Below the pieces are notes generated by a model, which saw only the letters and a program-made list of their open reading frames with translations, did not search any database and had not been told where the DNA came from. Positions 7,414 to 14,826 of a stretch of DNA of 28,259 nucleotides are shown in pieces. The position numbers and the translations under genes were made by a program. The stretch is from RGIG8748 sp045532255 (GTDB taxonomy: Bacteria; Bacillota; Clostridia; UMGS1810): NCBI GenBank assembly GCA_045532255.1, contig JAZSFO010000077.1, positions 1-28,259 on the forward strand, read 5' to 3'. Numbering within the stretch: the stretch's first letter is position 1; each line of letters begins with the position of its first letter.

Positions 7414-7736
7414 ATGCAGTTACCGATTTTCACACACAGCTCATAAGAGGATAGCGATGACCTGAGTATAGTTATATTTTCGGTTTTTGCTTTGTTAAGC
7501 ACCGAGTCGTCAATTGCCATATCCTGAGATATAATAATTGCCGAAAGTTCTGTAAGTACAGCTATTGCAACAATATTTATATTTACTTGCACGGTAACCC
7601 AGATGTTATTTTCGGATATGTTTGACATACAATGGCTGAGCAAATCTGAACAGTAACATCCATTGATGTCTCTAGAGATGTCGCCTTGATTAAGCACCTC
7701 AAGCTCCAAGGTATCAATAAGCTCAGAAATCTTCAT
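7410..7736 (-). CDS. Small DRTGG-type protein B
   Basis: This is a 108-residue protein related to the DRTGG ligand-binding family. It is clearly a divergent paralogue of the 114-residue protein at 9479-9823. Shared features are the CSDLLSHCM / GCDLMSDVL segment, the hydrophobic strand AVLTELSAIIIS / AVMMDMKAIVFV, and the final strand ITILRSSLSSYELCVKI / VVIMKTGMTLYTACGKL. The ATG at 7736 is chosen because AGGAAG lies 8 nt upstream. The GTG three codons earlier overlaps that site. It overlaps the hydrogenase-like gene by 14 nt and the PHP gene by 4 nt, which points to tight coupling. DRTGG domains are regulatory modules in other proteins. The ligand here is unknown. Confidence 0.75.
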   Translation of the reverse strand: MKISELIDTLELEVLNQGDISRDINGCYCSDLLSHCMSNISENNIWVTVQVNINIVAIAVLTELSAIIISQDMAIDDSVLNKAKTENITILRSSLSSYELCVKIGNCI

Positions 7737-9024
7737 TTTTATCACTTCCTATTTCCAAATTCAGCATGCCGCTTGCAAGCTCCAGAACCTTTTCCTTAAA
7801 CCTTACAATACATGCATTTTCGTTTGTATAACCCATAACTATATCCTCGGCATGAGCATGGCAGGTGGGAGAACCGCATGATCCGCAGTCCAGCTTAGGA
7901 AGAGTGGAATAGATTTCTTCTATTCTTTCAAGTTTTTTCATTGCAACCGTCATGTCATCATCCAAATGCAGCTTACCTGCAGAATTAACAGGTATTTCCC
8001 ACGATATATCGCATCCGTCATATTTATGTGATATATCAAAGGGATTATCTCCGATGGATTTTGCCAGCTTTTTTACTCTCCGGTCTGTTATAAATCCGTT
8101 TTCTACATTAAGCGGACCGCCGACACATCCTCCCGTACATGCAAGAAGCTCAACAAAGTCAACATCTTTGATACTATTGTTTTCTATCGCCTCAAGTATT
8201 TTAAGAACATTATGTATTCCGTCTACAGCGATATAGTTTTCTATATCGCCTGCTGACGCCTCGCCGCCGCTGTTTGCCCAACAAATTCCCTTGAGACTGG
8301 CTTTTGAAAGGTTTTTAAGATTATCCCTTTTTTTGAGGTGCGGAATCATTTTGAGATAAATATCCTTTATTGATATTGCCCCGTCAACATAGGAATTTTC
8401 CAGTCCTATGGGATATTGAGTACAGGTTGCCTTTGCAGGGCAAGGAGTGATAAAGAATACACCTATTTCATCAGCTTTTAATCCTGTTTTTGCCATGGCC
8501 TCTTCTCGTGCGAGACGGCCTGCAAGCTGCATTGGTGATATAACGGGCAGTATGTTGTCTATTAAGCCCGGAAATCTAGTTGCAATAAGTTTTACAACCG
8601 CAGGACAAGCAGAATTTATAATGGGTTTTTCGATGTTTTCTTGACTGATAACCTTTTTGCTTTCTTTTGTTATTATCTGGGCAGCCGTTGCAACCTCAAA
8701 CACATCATCAAAACCAATGCTTAAAAGTGCATTAAGTATGATGTTCACATTATCGATATCAGGAAACTGACCGTAAAATGTCGGTGCCGGAAGAGCAACA
8801 GTATATTTGTATTTTTTGAGGCTGTCAAAAGAGTCAATAATTGCCTTTTTAGCACGGTAAGGACAAACCCTGATACACTCTCCGCAATCAATGCATTTAT
8901 CTTTAATAATCTTTGCTTTTCCGTTTCTTACTCTGATTGCTTGTGTAGGGCATGTCTTGATACAATTTGTACATCCGTGACATCTCTCTATGTCAAGCTG
9001 TACCGAGTGTCTTATATCCTTCAC
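7723..9024 (-). CDS. HydS-like putative sensory [FeFe]-hydrogenase with C-terminal Fe-S domain
   Basis: This 433-residue iron-sulfur protein has two N-terminal ferredoxin motifs (C15/18/21/25 and C44/47/50/54), an H-cluster-type domain, and a C-terminal C380-x2-C383-x4-C388-x16-C405 cluster as in the RnfB/acetyl-CoA synthase Fe-S domain. The H-cluster ligand cysteines are all present: C140 (NSACPA), C195 (TPCPAK), C296 and C300 (LACTGGCVGG). The proton-relay cysteine next to C140 is alanine (A139), and the P3 region lacks the GGGxP end. That pattern is known from the sensory hydrogenase HydS of Thermotoga, so sensing of H2 or redox state is more likely than turnover. No PAS or kinase/phosphatase output domain is fused, and partners must act in trans. 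It starts at GTG 9024 behind GGCGG, 13 nt after the RsbW-like gene. Function is inferred. Confidence 0.85.
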   Translation of the reverse strand: MKDIRHSVQLDIERCHGCTNCIKTCPTQAIRVRNGKAKIIKDKCIDCGECIRVCPYRAKKAIIDSFDSLKKYKYTVALPAPTFYGQFPDIDNVNIILNALLSIGFDDVFEVATAAQIITKESKKVISQENIEKPIINSACPAVVKLIATRFPGLIDNILPVISPMQLAGRLAREEAMAKTGLKADEIGVFFITPCPAKATCTQYPIGLENSYVDGAISIKDIYLKMIPHLKKRDNLKNLSKASLKGICWANSGGEASAGDIENYIAVDGIHNVLKILEAIENNSIKDVDFVELLACTGGCVGGPLNVENGFITDRRVKKLAKSIGDNPFDISHKYDGCDISWEIPVNSAGKLHLDDDMTVAMKKLERIEEIYSTLPKLDCGSCGSPTCHAHAEDIVMGYTNENACIVRFKEKVLELASGMLNLEIGSDKNEDF

Positions 9025-9037
9025 AGCTTCACCGCCT

Positions 9038-9463
9038 TTAATTTGTTATATTAACAATCATTTCTACAGTTGTGCCTACTCCGATGGTGGTATCAATATT
9101 GATATAATCTGTGTATTTTTTCATGTTTGGAAGTCCCATTCCTGCACCAAATCCGAGTTCGCGAACATGTTCGGTTGCAGTGGAATATCCTTCCGTCATT
9201 GCAAGGTTTATGTTTTTTATTCCCGGCCCCTTATCCCTTAAGAAAATATGTATCTTGTCCTGAGTTATTTCCACATCAATAACACCGCCATCAGCATGTA
9301 TTACCATGTTTATTTCGCCTTCATACATTGCTATTGCGGCTTTTCGGATAATTTGAGGACTGATACCGAGCTGACCGAGTATTTTTTTGAGATTTCTTGA
9401 TGCTTCGCCTGCTATGGTAAAATCATTACCATCTACATTGTAGCTTACTTTATATCCTGCCAT
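9038..9463 (-). CDS. RsbW/SpoIIAB-like ATP-binding protein
   Basis: This 141-residue stand-alone GHKL ATPase is of the anti-sigma/serine-kinase shape. The N box is RKAAIAMYEGEINMVIHADGG (abridged, residues about 40-60, with E48 and N52), the G1 box is DKGPGI and the G2 box is FGAGMGLPNMKKY. RsbW-type proteins phosphorylate an antagonist or bind a sigma factor. No STAS antagonist or sigma gene is adjacent, so a different target is likely. GGGAGG lies 6 nt before the ATG. It is located between DRTGG-type protein A and the HydS-like gene, with 13-15 nt gaps. A role in passing on the sensor state is inferred from this context. Confidence 0.85.
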   Translation of the reverse strand: MAGYKVSYNVDGNDFTIAGEASRNLKKILGQLGISPQIIRKAAIAMYEGEINMVIHADGGVIDVEITQDKIHIFLRDKGPGIKNINLAMTEGYSTATEHVRELGFGAGMGLPNMKKYTDYINIDTTIGVGTTVEMIVNITN

Positions 9464-9478
9464 AATAAGCCTCCCGTA

Positions 9479-9823
9479 TCAATCATTAAGACCAAGACCG
9501 TTTGAGTATAACTTGCCGCATGCTGTATAAAGAGTCATACCCGTCTTCATGATAACAACATCTGCATCGTTGGCAAGTTCTATAATTTCTTCTGTCGGCT
9601 CCTTACCTCTTACAAAAACAATAGCTTTCATATCCATCATGACAGCTGTTCTGACTACCTGCGGATTAACAAGACCTGTCAAAAGAAGCGCCTGTTCGTC
9701 CACGAATGCAAGAACATCGCTCATAAGGTCGCATCCAAATGCTGAACGAACCTCTCTGTCAAGTTCGTTTTCTACCGCAACAACCTCGGCAGAAAGTAGT
9801 TCTTTTACTGTTTGCAGTTTCAT
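9479..9823 (-). CDS. Small DRTGG-type protein A
   Basis: This 114-residue single-domain protein belongs to the DRTGG group (a domain also found between the two parts of some phosphotransacetylases and in CBS-domain proteins). Features are LDREVRSAFGCDLMSDVLAFV, a conserved beta strand AIVFVRG and a C-terminal CGKLYSNGL. No catalytic residues are evident, so a ligand-binding regulatory role is likely. AGGAGG precedes the ATG. It follows the HD-domain gene by 42 nt with no terminator between them. It opens the run of sensor-like genes that includes its paralogue at 7410-7736. Confidence 0.8.
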   Translation of the reverse strand: MKLQTVKELLSAEVVAVENELDREVRSAFGCDLMSDVLAFVDEQALLLTGLVNPQVVRTAVMMDMKAIVFVRGKEPTEEIIELANDADVVIMKTGMTLYTACGKLYSNGLGLND

Positions 9824-9865
9824 GTTTTCCTCCTAAAATATATAAATTAACATTATCATGTGTTT

Positions 9866-11059
9866 TTATAAACAATTATCAAAGTATGCAAAGTATTTTA
9901 TTTTGCTTTCACCAGGAAAACAATAATCATATAGTTCAACAAGGTAATCATCTGTCATACTGGCAATATAATCAATGATAATCTGTGTTTTGTCGGTGTT
10001 AAGATAATTTTCGTCAGAGTAATATTTCCTTGCGGAATTGATGTATTCTATATGTTGCTTAAATATTGGCGATGAATTATTCCCGTTATCAAGATCTGAT
10101 TTCAGCTTGTCATAGAGCTTTCTGAACATTGGGGCTATCATCTTTTTTTGCACATTGCTTACATTGGGACTGCAATAAATTTTTTCGTAGTTTTCTTTCT
10201 TTGCATTTTTAAGATTTTCAAAGCATTCTTCATCCATTGCAATGTAATCCTTGCCATAGCTGTTTTCTATAACATTAACTATCATGTTGTTAATTATTGC
10301 GGCGTTAAAACTTCCGAGCGATGAACCCGAAAAGTCTTCGTATCCTGAAATAAGTCCGGTTTTCATGGCATCCTGCCTGTCTTTACCTATATAAGCGATA
10401 AGGTCGCTAATACGAACAACACACGCTTCCTTGGTTGAAGGCATTATAGAGCTTGCAAATGCTTTATCTGTATAGCATTTTTCGTACATTAAATCAAATT
10501 TATCAAATGTATCTGTATCCCACGGGCGGTACTGCTTCATTTCATTTTCTCCGTTATGGCAAAGTATACCGTCAAGAGTTTGCAAACTCAGATTGTACCT
10601 GAATATACCGTCAAGAACGCGAATGCTGTGTACATTATGAAAAAAATGCCTTCCTGTCTCTTCCATGCTGATTTCATCAAGATATTTTTCTCCTGCATGT
10701 CCAAAAGGGGTATGTCCTATATCGTGTCCGAGGGCAATCGCCTCAATCAAATCTGTATCAAGCGAAAGCATTCTGCCAATGTTTCTTGCTATTCTGGATA
10801 CAAGCTGTACATGAAGAGCACGGCGGGTTATATCATCATTTTTATACAAAGAGAATACTTGCGTTTTGTCACCGTATCTGTTATAATACGGACAATGCAG
10901 TATTTTTTCGGCATCTCTTACATATGCCGGACGCCAAAGATTAGCCTTGTCATGATTAGGGTTTCTTCTCACTGCATTATCTGTAAGAATAAATTTATCT
11001 CCAATTGTCTTTCTGATTTTTTCTTCTGTTTTCGGGGATAAGGATTTGTACGCTGACAT
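9866..11059 (-). CDS. dgt: HD-domain dNTP triphosphohydrolase, dGTPase-like
   Basis: This 397-residue cytoplasmic HD-superfamily hydrolase of the dGTPase family would convert dNTP to deoxynucleoside plus triphosphate. Visible motifs are GDKTQVFSL, LHVQLVSRIARNIGR (H83), LGHDIGHTPFGHAGE (H112, D113, H116, H121) and RISDLIAYIGKD (D219), which together make the metal site. Dgt is 505 residues in E. coli; this shorter form is common among Gram-positive homologues. GAGG lies 8 nt before the ATG, and a candidate promoter lies in the divergent spacer with tadA. It may be the first gene of the transcript that continues into the sensor-like cluster, since no terminator separates them. Confidence 0.88.
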   Translation of the reverse strand: MSAYKSLSPKTEEKIRKTIGDKFILTDNAVRRNPNHDKANLWRPAYVRDAEKILHCPYYNRYGDKTQVFSLYKNDDITRRALHVQLVSRIARNIGRMLSLDTDLIEAIALGHDIGHTPFGHAGEKYLDEISMEETGRHFFHNVHSIRVLDGIFRYNLSLQTLDGILCHNGENEMKQYRPWDTDTFDKFDLMYEKCYTDKAFASSIMPSTKEACVVRISDLIAYIGKDRQDAMKTGLISGYEDFSGSSLGSFNAAIINNMIVNVIENSYGKDYIAMDEECFENLKNAKKENYEKIYCSPNVSNVQKKMIAPMFRKLYDKLKSDLDNGNNSSPIFKQHIEYINSARKYYSDENYLNTDKTQIIIDYIASMTDDYLVELYDYCFPGESKIKYFAYFDNCL

Positions 11060-11098
11060 AAAATTAACCTCAATAGTAATTATATTTCAATCAAATAT

Positions 11099-11128
11099 AT
11101 TCTATCACAATATAGTATCAATTTGCAA
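11099..11128 (-). promoter_or_regulatory. Candidate promoter of dgt and downstream genes
   Basis: On the minus strand TTGCAA (11128-11123) and TAGAAT (11104-11099) are 18 nt apart. The leader to the dgt ATG is about 33 nt. The spacer also serves tadA on the other strand, for which only a weak TATAGT (11111-11116) is seen. Confidence 0.45.
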
Positions 11129-11152
11129 TAGTTTTGTAAAGGAATGATGTAA

Positions 11153-11587
11153 ATGAAATTTATGGAATATGCTATAGAAGAAGCAAAGAAAGCCTGTAAT
11201 GAGGCTGAAATTCCTGTGGGATGCATAATAACTCATAACGGAAAAATAATTGCATCACAGCATAACACAACAATGCAAAACGAAGATGCAACATGCCATG
11301 CAGAAATCAATGCGATTAAAGAAGCATCAAAATACCTTGGCGATAGGTATTTGTCTGAGTGTGAAATGTATGTAACCATTGAACCCTGCCCCATGTGTGC
11401 AGGTGCAATAATAAACTCCAAAATAAAAAGGCTTTATATCGGTGCAGAGGAACCAAAAAGCGGGTGTTTTGGTTCTGTGGCTGATTTTACAAAACTATGC
11501 TTTAATCATAAACCCGAGGTATATTACGGCATATGTGAGGACAAGTGTGCAGACATTATGAAGGAGTTTTTTCTAAGGCTGAGATAG
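11153..11587 (+). CDS. tadA: tRNA-specific adenosine deaminase TadA
   Basis: This 144-residue zinc deaminase converts A34 of tRNA-Arg(ACG) to inosine so that CGU, CGC and CGA can be read. The zinc and catalytic motifs are HAE (H49, E51) and PCPMC (C79, C82). Other conserved parts are IPVGCII near the start and SGCFGSVADF near the end. The length is close to the usual 150-170. AAAGGA lies about 9 nt before the ATG. It is one of only two plus-strand genes and sits directly upstream of the gene for tRNA-Arg(ACG), its expected substrate. Confidence 0.95.
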   Translation: MKFMEYAIEEAKKACNEAEIPVGCIITHNGKIIASQHNTTMQNEDATCHAEINAIKEASKYLGDRYLSECEMYVTIEPCPMCAGAIINSKIKRLYIGAEEPKSGCFGSVADFTKLCFNHKPEVYYGICEDKCADIMKEFFLRLR

Positions 11588-11611
11588 ATAACAAAAAATA
11601 GTAATTTGTTC

Positions 11612-11640
11612 TTGACTTTTGTTTTTTAATATGCTATAAT
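11612..11640 (+). promoter_or_regulatory. Strong promoter of tRNA-Arg
   Basis: TTGACT (11612-11617), a 17-nt spacer and a perfect TATAAT (11635-11640) lie 21 nt before the mature tRNA 5' end. The tRNA can thus be transcribed independently of tadA. Confidence 0.88.
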
Positions 11641-11660
11641 AATTTTCGTTGTTGAGATTT

Positions 11661-11737
<77 letters not shown>

Positions 11738-11773
11738 AAAACCATGCACTTTCATAAGATTATGCATGGTTTT
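11738..11773. terminator. Bidirectional terminator between tRNA-Arg and the SLH gene
   Basis: AAAACCATGCA (11738-11748) pairs with TGCATGGTTTT (11763-11773) across a 14-nt loop. The plus strand ends in a T run after the tRNA. The minus strand also ends in TTTTT, just past the stop codon of the convergent SLH gene at 11782. It can serve both. Confidence 0.88.
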
Positions 11774-11781
11774 TTATTGTG

Positions 11782-13815
11782 TTAATTTGCAAGATAATTA
11801 TATATCATGACTGCCGCCTCTGCCCTTGTAAGCTCTCTTTCGGGAACAAAGTTACCGTTGCCGTCTCCTGAGACAACACCGAGCTTCGTTAATATGGCAA
11901 CATATCCTATAGAGTCACTCACATCATTATAGGTGCTGACAAATATATCATCGAATTTTGCAACTTCGTCGTATCCCATTGCTTTAACAAGCATTATGCA
12001 AGCAGTTTCTCTTGTGAGGACTGCATCTTCGGATACTTCGTCATCGGCTATTAAACCGTTTCTTTTTGCATATGAATATGCATATGAGTAATCATAGCCG
12101 TCTTTTAATACAATCGGTGTGCCTCCGCCCGAAAAAACTGATGATAAGAGAGTTAAATATTCGCCTTGATTTATCTTGCTTTCAGGCAGGAATTCTCCCC
12201 CATCAAAGCCTATGCTGTATTTTCTCAGTTCATTTATTTTCTTTTGGGCATAGTGATTGTCTATATCGGTATACTCGGGTATAATGTGACTTTTCGACGG
12301 AATATTTATCTTGGAGTCAATGGCATTTACAGAAATATTACTGTACTCAAAGTCATAAACTGCCGTAACGCTTTTGTCATTGTCAGGAAGATAGTATATG
12401 TTATAGCCGACATTATCAAAAAGTATTTCATTTGCTCTTTGAGTATCAATCATGTTGGATTTATCAACAAACTCAACATCCGTATAGGTTAGACGGAAGC
12501 TGTCTATTTTGCCGTCATATTTATTTAGAGACACATTTATTCCGTCAAAGGTACATTCTATGCCGTTCTTTACTCTTTTATAAGAAACATAATCGGATTT
12601 TTCGTCATTGATGATAAATTCGGAAGTTTCCGAGAGAACATCTGCAAACAGCTTTTCTGCAATTTTTCTGGCATAATTATCAGAAAAATTATATTCTTTT
12701 GTACGGTCTTGATTATAATTGTATCTGTTATAGCTTATAACCTGTCCGCATGCAGCATCTGCAGTAATATTGTACCCTGCGGTATTATCATTGTTTGAAA
12801 AATTAAAATAATAATAGTATCTGTTTTTGTCATAAATATCTTTGGTAAGCGATACACTTTTAACAATACAATTCTTGTCTATATTATACAGCTTATTCGA
12901 AGTAATTTGTTCTTTTAATTCATCTGCTGTGCGCAAGTGGGAAATTTTGTCCAATTCATAAACCTCTGCCTCTGACAGCCTGCTCTCTTCCATGCTGTCA
13001 AATGCTTCTCCCTTCATTGCAAGACTTCCGCCCATAGAAGAATTTACAGAATTCTGGTATGGATTATATGTATATACACTTCCGTCAGCAGCATTTATAT
13101 ATGTATTATATTCGTGTGAAAACACATAGACAAGCTCTGTTTTTCTAGTTCTGGCATCCTCATAAATCATATTGTAGACAGGCTTCATTCCAAAGCTCTT
13201 TTCGTATGCATTTCTTGCTTCGTCATAAGATATGAACTGAGGTTCTGTGCCAAAATTCAAACCCACAGAATACTGCATATTAAAATGCAAAATTGTTTCT
13301 GCATTTTTATTGAGAGTTATATATCCGTTATTTCCCTTTACATCTATTCCGTTTTCTATTCTCTTTATCTCAAATCCGTATTCATCACTATAGAGATTTA
13401 TGTGGTCAGGTATTACGATTTCAATTTTATTTTTAAGCATTGGGTTTAACCTAAGAGCCAAATCAAGTGCTTTTTTTGATGCGTCCTCATTACTTAACTT
13501 CTTTATCGAGGGTTTTTGCGTACCCGTTTTAATGTCGGAATTAACATAATAGCCTGTTATTATATTTTCTTCATTAACAGTAACACTTAAATAATCATTA
13601 CCGTCTGTCATGTACCATTCAAATTCATATATTTTACTGCCGTTATATTCTCTGGAATTTGCAGTGAATTTGTCATATGATTCAGTATCGGGAATACGGG
13701 GTTTAATCGCTTGAAGAACTGAAGACACCTCGGTGTCTTCAGCCTTGGCAAATGTAGGGATAAAGCTCGAAAACATTATAAAAATTCCTAAAAACAAACA
13801 AATCGCTTTTTTCAT
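11782..13815 (-). CDS. Secreted YcdB/YcdC-type protein with three S-layer homology domains
   Basis: This 677-residue exported protein has a Sec signal peptide (MKKAICLFLGIFIMFSSF, cleavage near TFAKA). Two regions resemble YcdB/YcdC repeats (about 30-240 and 330-490; for example SYDEARNAYEKSFG and NGIECTFDGINVSLNKYDG). The last ~165 residues contain three SLH units that tether the protein to secondary cell-wall polymer; the last reads LGVVSGDGNGNFVPERELTR. The ATG at 13815 is preferred because GGAGG lies 7 nt upstream, while the ATG two codons earlier almost touches GGAGG. It lies behind the stalk-domain gene and a hairpin, with no promoter space, and so may belong to the ECF sigma operon by read-through. 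The molecular function is unknown. Confidence 0.88.
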   Translation of the reverse strand: MKKAICLFLGIFIMFSSFIPTFAKAEDTEVSSVLQAIKPRIPDTESYDKFTANSREYNGSKIYEFEWYMTDGNDYLSVTVNEENIITGYYVNSDIKTGTQKPSIKKLSNEDASKKALDLALRLNPMLKNKIEIVIPDHINLYSDEYGFEIKRIENGIDVKGNNGYITLNKNAETILHFNMQYSVGLNFGTEPQFISYDEARNAYEKSFGMKPVYNMIYEDARTRKTELVYVFSHEYNTYINAADGSVYTYNPYQNSVNSSMGGSLAMKGEAFDSMEESRLSEAEVYELDKISHLRTADELKEQITSNKLYNIDKNCIVKSVSLTKDIYDKNRYYYYFNFSNNDNTAGYNITADAACGQVISYNRYNYNQDRTKEYNFSDNYARKIAEKLFADVLSETSEFIINDEKSDYVSYKRVKNGIECTFDGINVSLNKYDGKIDSFRLTYTDVEFVDKSNMIDTQRANEILFDNVGYNIYYLPDNDKSVTAVYDFEYSNISVNAIDSKINIPSKSHIIPEYTDIDNHYAQKKINELRKYSIGFDGGEFLPESKINQGEYLTLLSSVFSGGGTPIVLKDGYDYSYAYSYAKRNGLIADDEVSEDAVLTRETACIMLVKAMGYDEVAKFDDIFVSTYNDVSDSIGYVAILTKLGVVSGDGNGNFVPERELTRAEAAVMIYNYLAN

Positions 13816-13843
13816 TTTCATACCTCCCTCAACATAACAAAAA

Positions 13844-13868
13844 GGAGCTGCATTTAATCTGCAGCTCC
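13844..13868 (-). terminator. Terminator-like hairpin between stalk-domain and SLH genes
   Basis: A perfect 9-bp stem, GGAGCTGCA with TGCAGCTCC, has a 7-nt loop and is followed by TTTTTG on the minus strand. It starts 8 nt after the stop at 13877 and ends 28 nt before the SLH start. Partial termination would give the SLH gene lower expression. Confidence 0.85.
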
Positions 13869-13876
13869 ATTAAAAA

Positions 13877-14806
13877 TTATTCTACAATTCTTACAGCATA
13901 TGCCGCTCTCTGAGGAGGCAGGCTTCTTGTTGCTGCCATAGAAAGTACTGCAGATATTTTTACATCCTTTGCAAACATATCAAGTGTTGCAGTTTCGCCG
14001 TCTTTCTGTAAGAGAAGAGTTTTATCGCCGATGTTAAGCGCGATGTCACTACCCTGTTCATCTTTTATAACAATCTGCTTGTTAACACCGTCATCAATTA
14101 TTTCTGAAATTACGCCGTTAACCAGTTCAGCAGTTTCGCCCTCAAGCTTTTTGAACTCAATAGCATTTGTAATCGGGGGCAGGCTCATTGTCATGAAGTC
14201 ATCGTAAACAACCTCTACAAGCTGACCCTTTTCAAAAGTGGATAAATCGTGAGAAAGAGCTGTCTTGCTGCTGATGTTAACAAGAACATCGCCTAGCTTA
14301 ATGTCATACACAACACACAGATTGTCGACAACGCTTGAGAAAATTACTGTATTTGCAGTTTTTTCCACAGAGCTGTTTATTATAAGCTCGTTATTTTCAA
14401 AAACAACATCAAGGCTCATTATATCCTTGTAGAATTCCACGGGAAGATATGTAGTGCTGTTTTCCAGAACAGGCGCCTTGCCCAAAAGCACAGGTGCAGT
14501 TTTTGCAACCGTATAGCCGTCATTGTAGATGTTGAATGTAAAATACATAGGTGTTTTTTCTACAACAACATCATTCGTCTCGGCATTCCACTCAACATTA
14601 AAGCCAAGTGTTTCGCAGATTTTGCGAACAGGTGCCATTACAGAATTATCAGCATTAATAATAAATTCTGCATCAACCTTTTCACCGTTTACATAAATTG
14701 TTTTTTCGTTGTTTTCGCTGATAAGAACAGCCTCATCAGCAAAAGCTGCCATGCTAAAAGCTAAGGCAAGTGCGCATATTAACGCAACAAAAGCTTTGAT
14801 TTTCAT
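13877..14806 (-). CDS. Secreted copper-amine-oxidase-N (stalk) domain protein
   Basis: This 309-residue exported protein has a signal peptide of about 23 residues (ALALAFSMAAFA). A copper amine oxidase N-terminal-like domain follows (about 28-145) with the family pattern VNGEKVDAEF, MAPVRKICETLGFNVEWN and TTYLPVEFYKDI. The C-terminal ~160 residues, containing VVYDDFMTMSLPP and GVISEIIDDGVNKQIVIKD, look like small beta domains and match nothing I can name. In Clostridia this domain is a cell-surface stalk and not an oxidase, and no copper ligands are apparent. AGGAGG precedes the ATG. It is 20 nt downstream of the anti-sigma gene, so it is probably co-regulated as an envelope target. Confidence 0.88.
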   Translation of the reverse strand: MKIKAFVALICALALAFSMAAFADEAVLISENNEKTIYVNGEKVDAEFIINADNSVMAPVRKICETLGFNVEWNAETNDVVVEKTPMYFTFNIYNDGYTVAKTAPVLLGKAPVLENSTTYLPVEFYKDIMSLDVVFENNELIINSSVEKTANTVIFSSVVDNLCVVYDIKLGDVLVNISSKTALSHDLSTFEKGQLVEVVYDDFMTMSLPPITNAIEFKKLEGETAELVNGVISEIIDDGVNKQIVIKDEQGSDIALNIGDKTLLLQKDGETATLDMFAKDVKISAVLSMAATRSLPPQRAAYAVRIVE

Positions 14807-14826
14807 AATTTTTTCCTCCTGTTATT

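Noticed and set aside
7723..9024. Hydrogenase-like gene as a decayed hydA copy
   Set aside because: The frame is intact, all four H-cluster ligands and three further Fe-S sites are kept, and the alanine matches a known sensory pattern.
9038..9463. SpoIIAB of the sporulation sigma-F switch
   Set aside because: spoIIAA and sigF are not adjacent, and the gene is embedded in the hydrogenase-related set.
10556..11041. 161-codon plus-strand ORF opposite the dGTPase-like gene
   Set aside because: It is antisense to the conserved HD motifs, and no family is recognised.
13816..13821. ATG two codons upstream as the SLH gene start
   Set aside because: GGAGG would be only about 1 nt from it; the ATG at 13815 has normal spacing.
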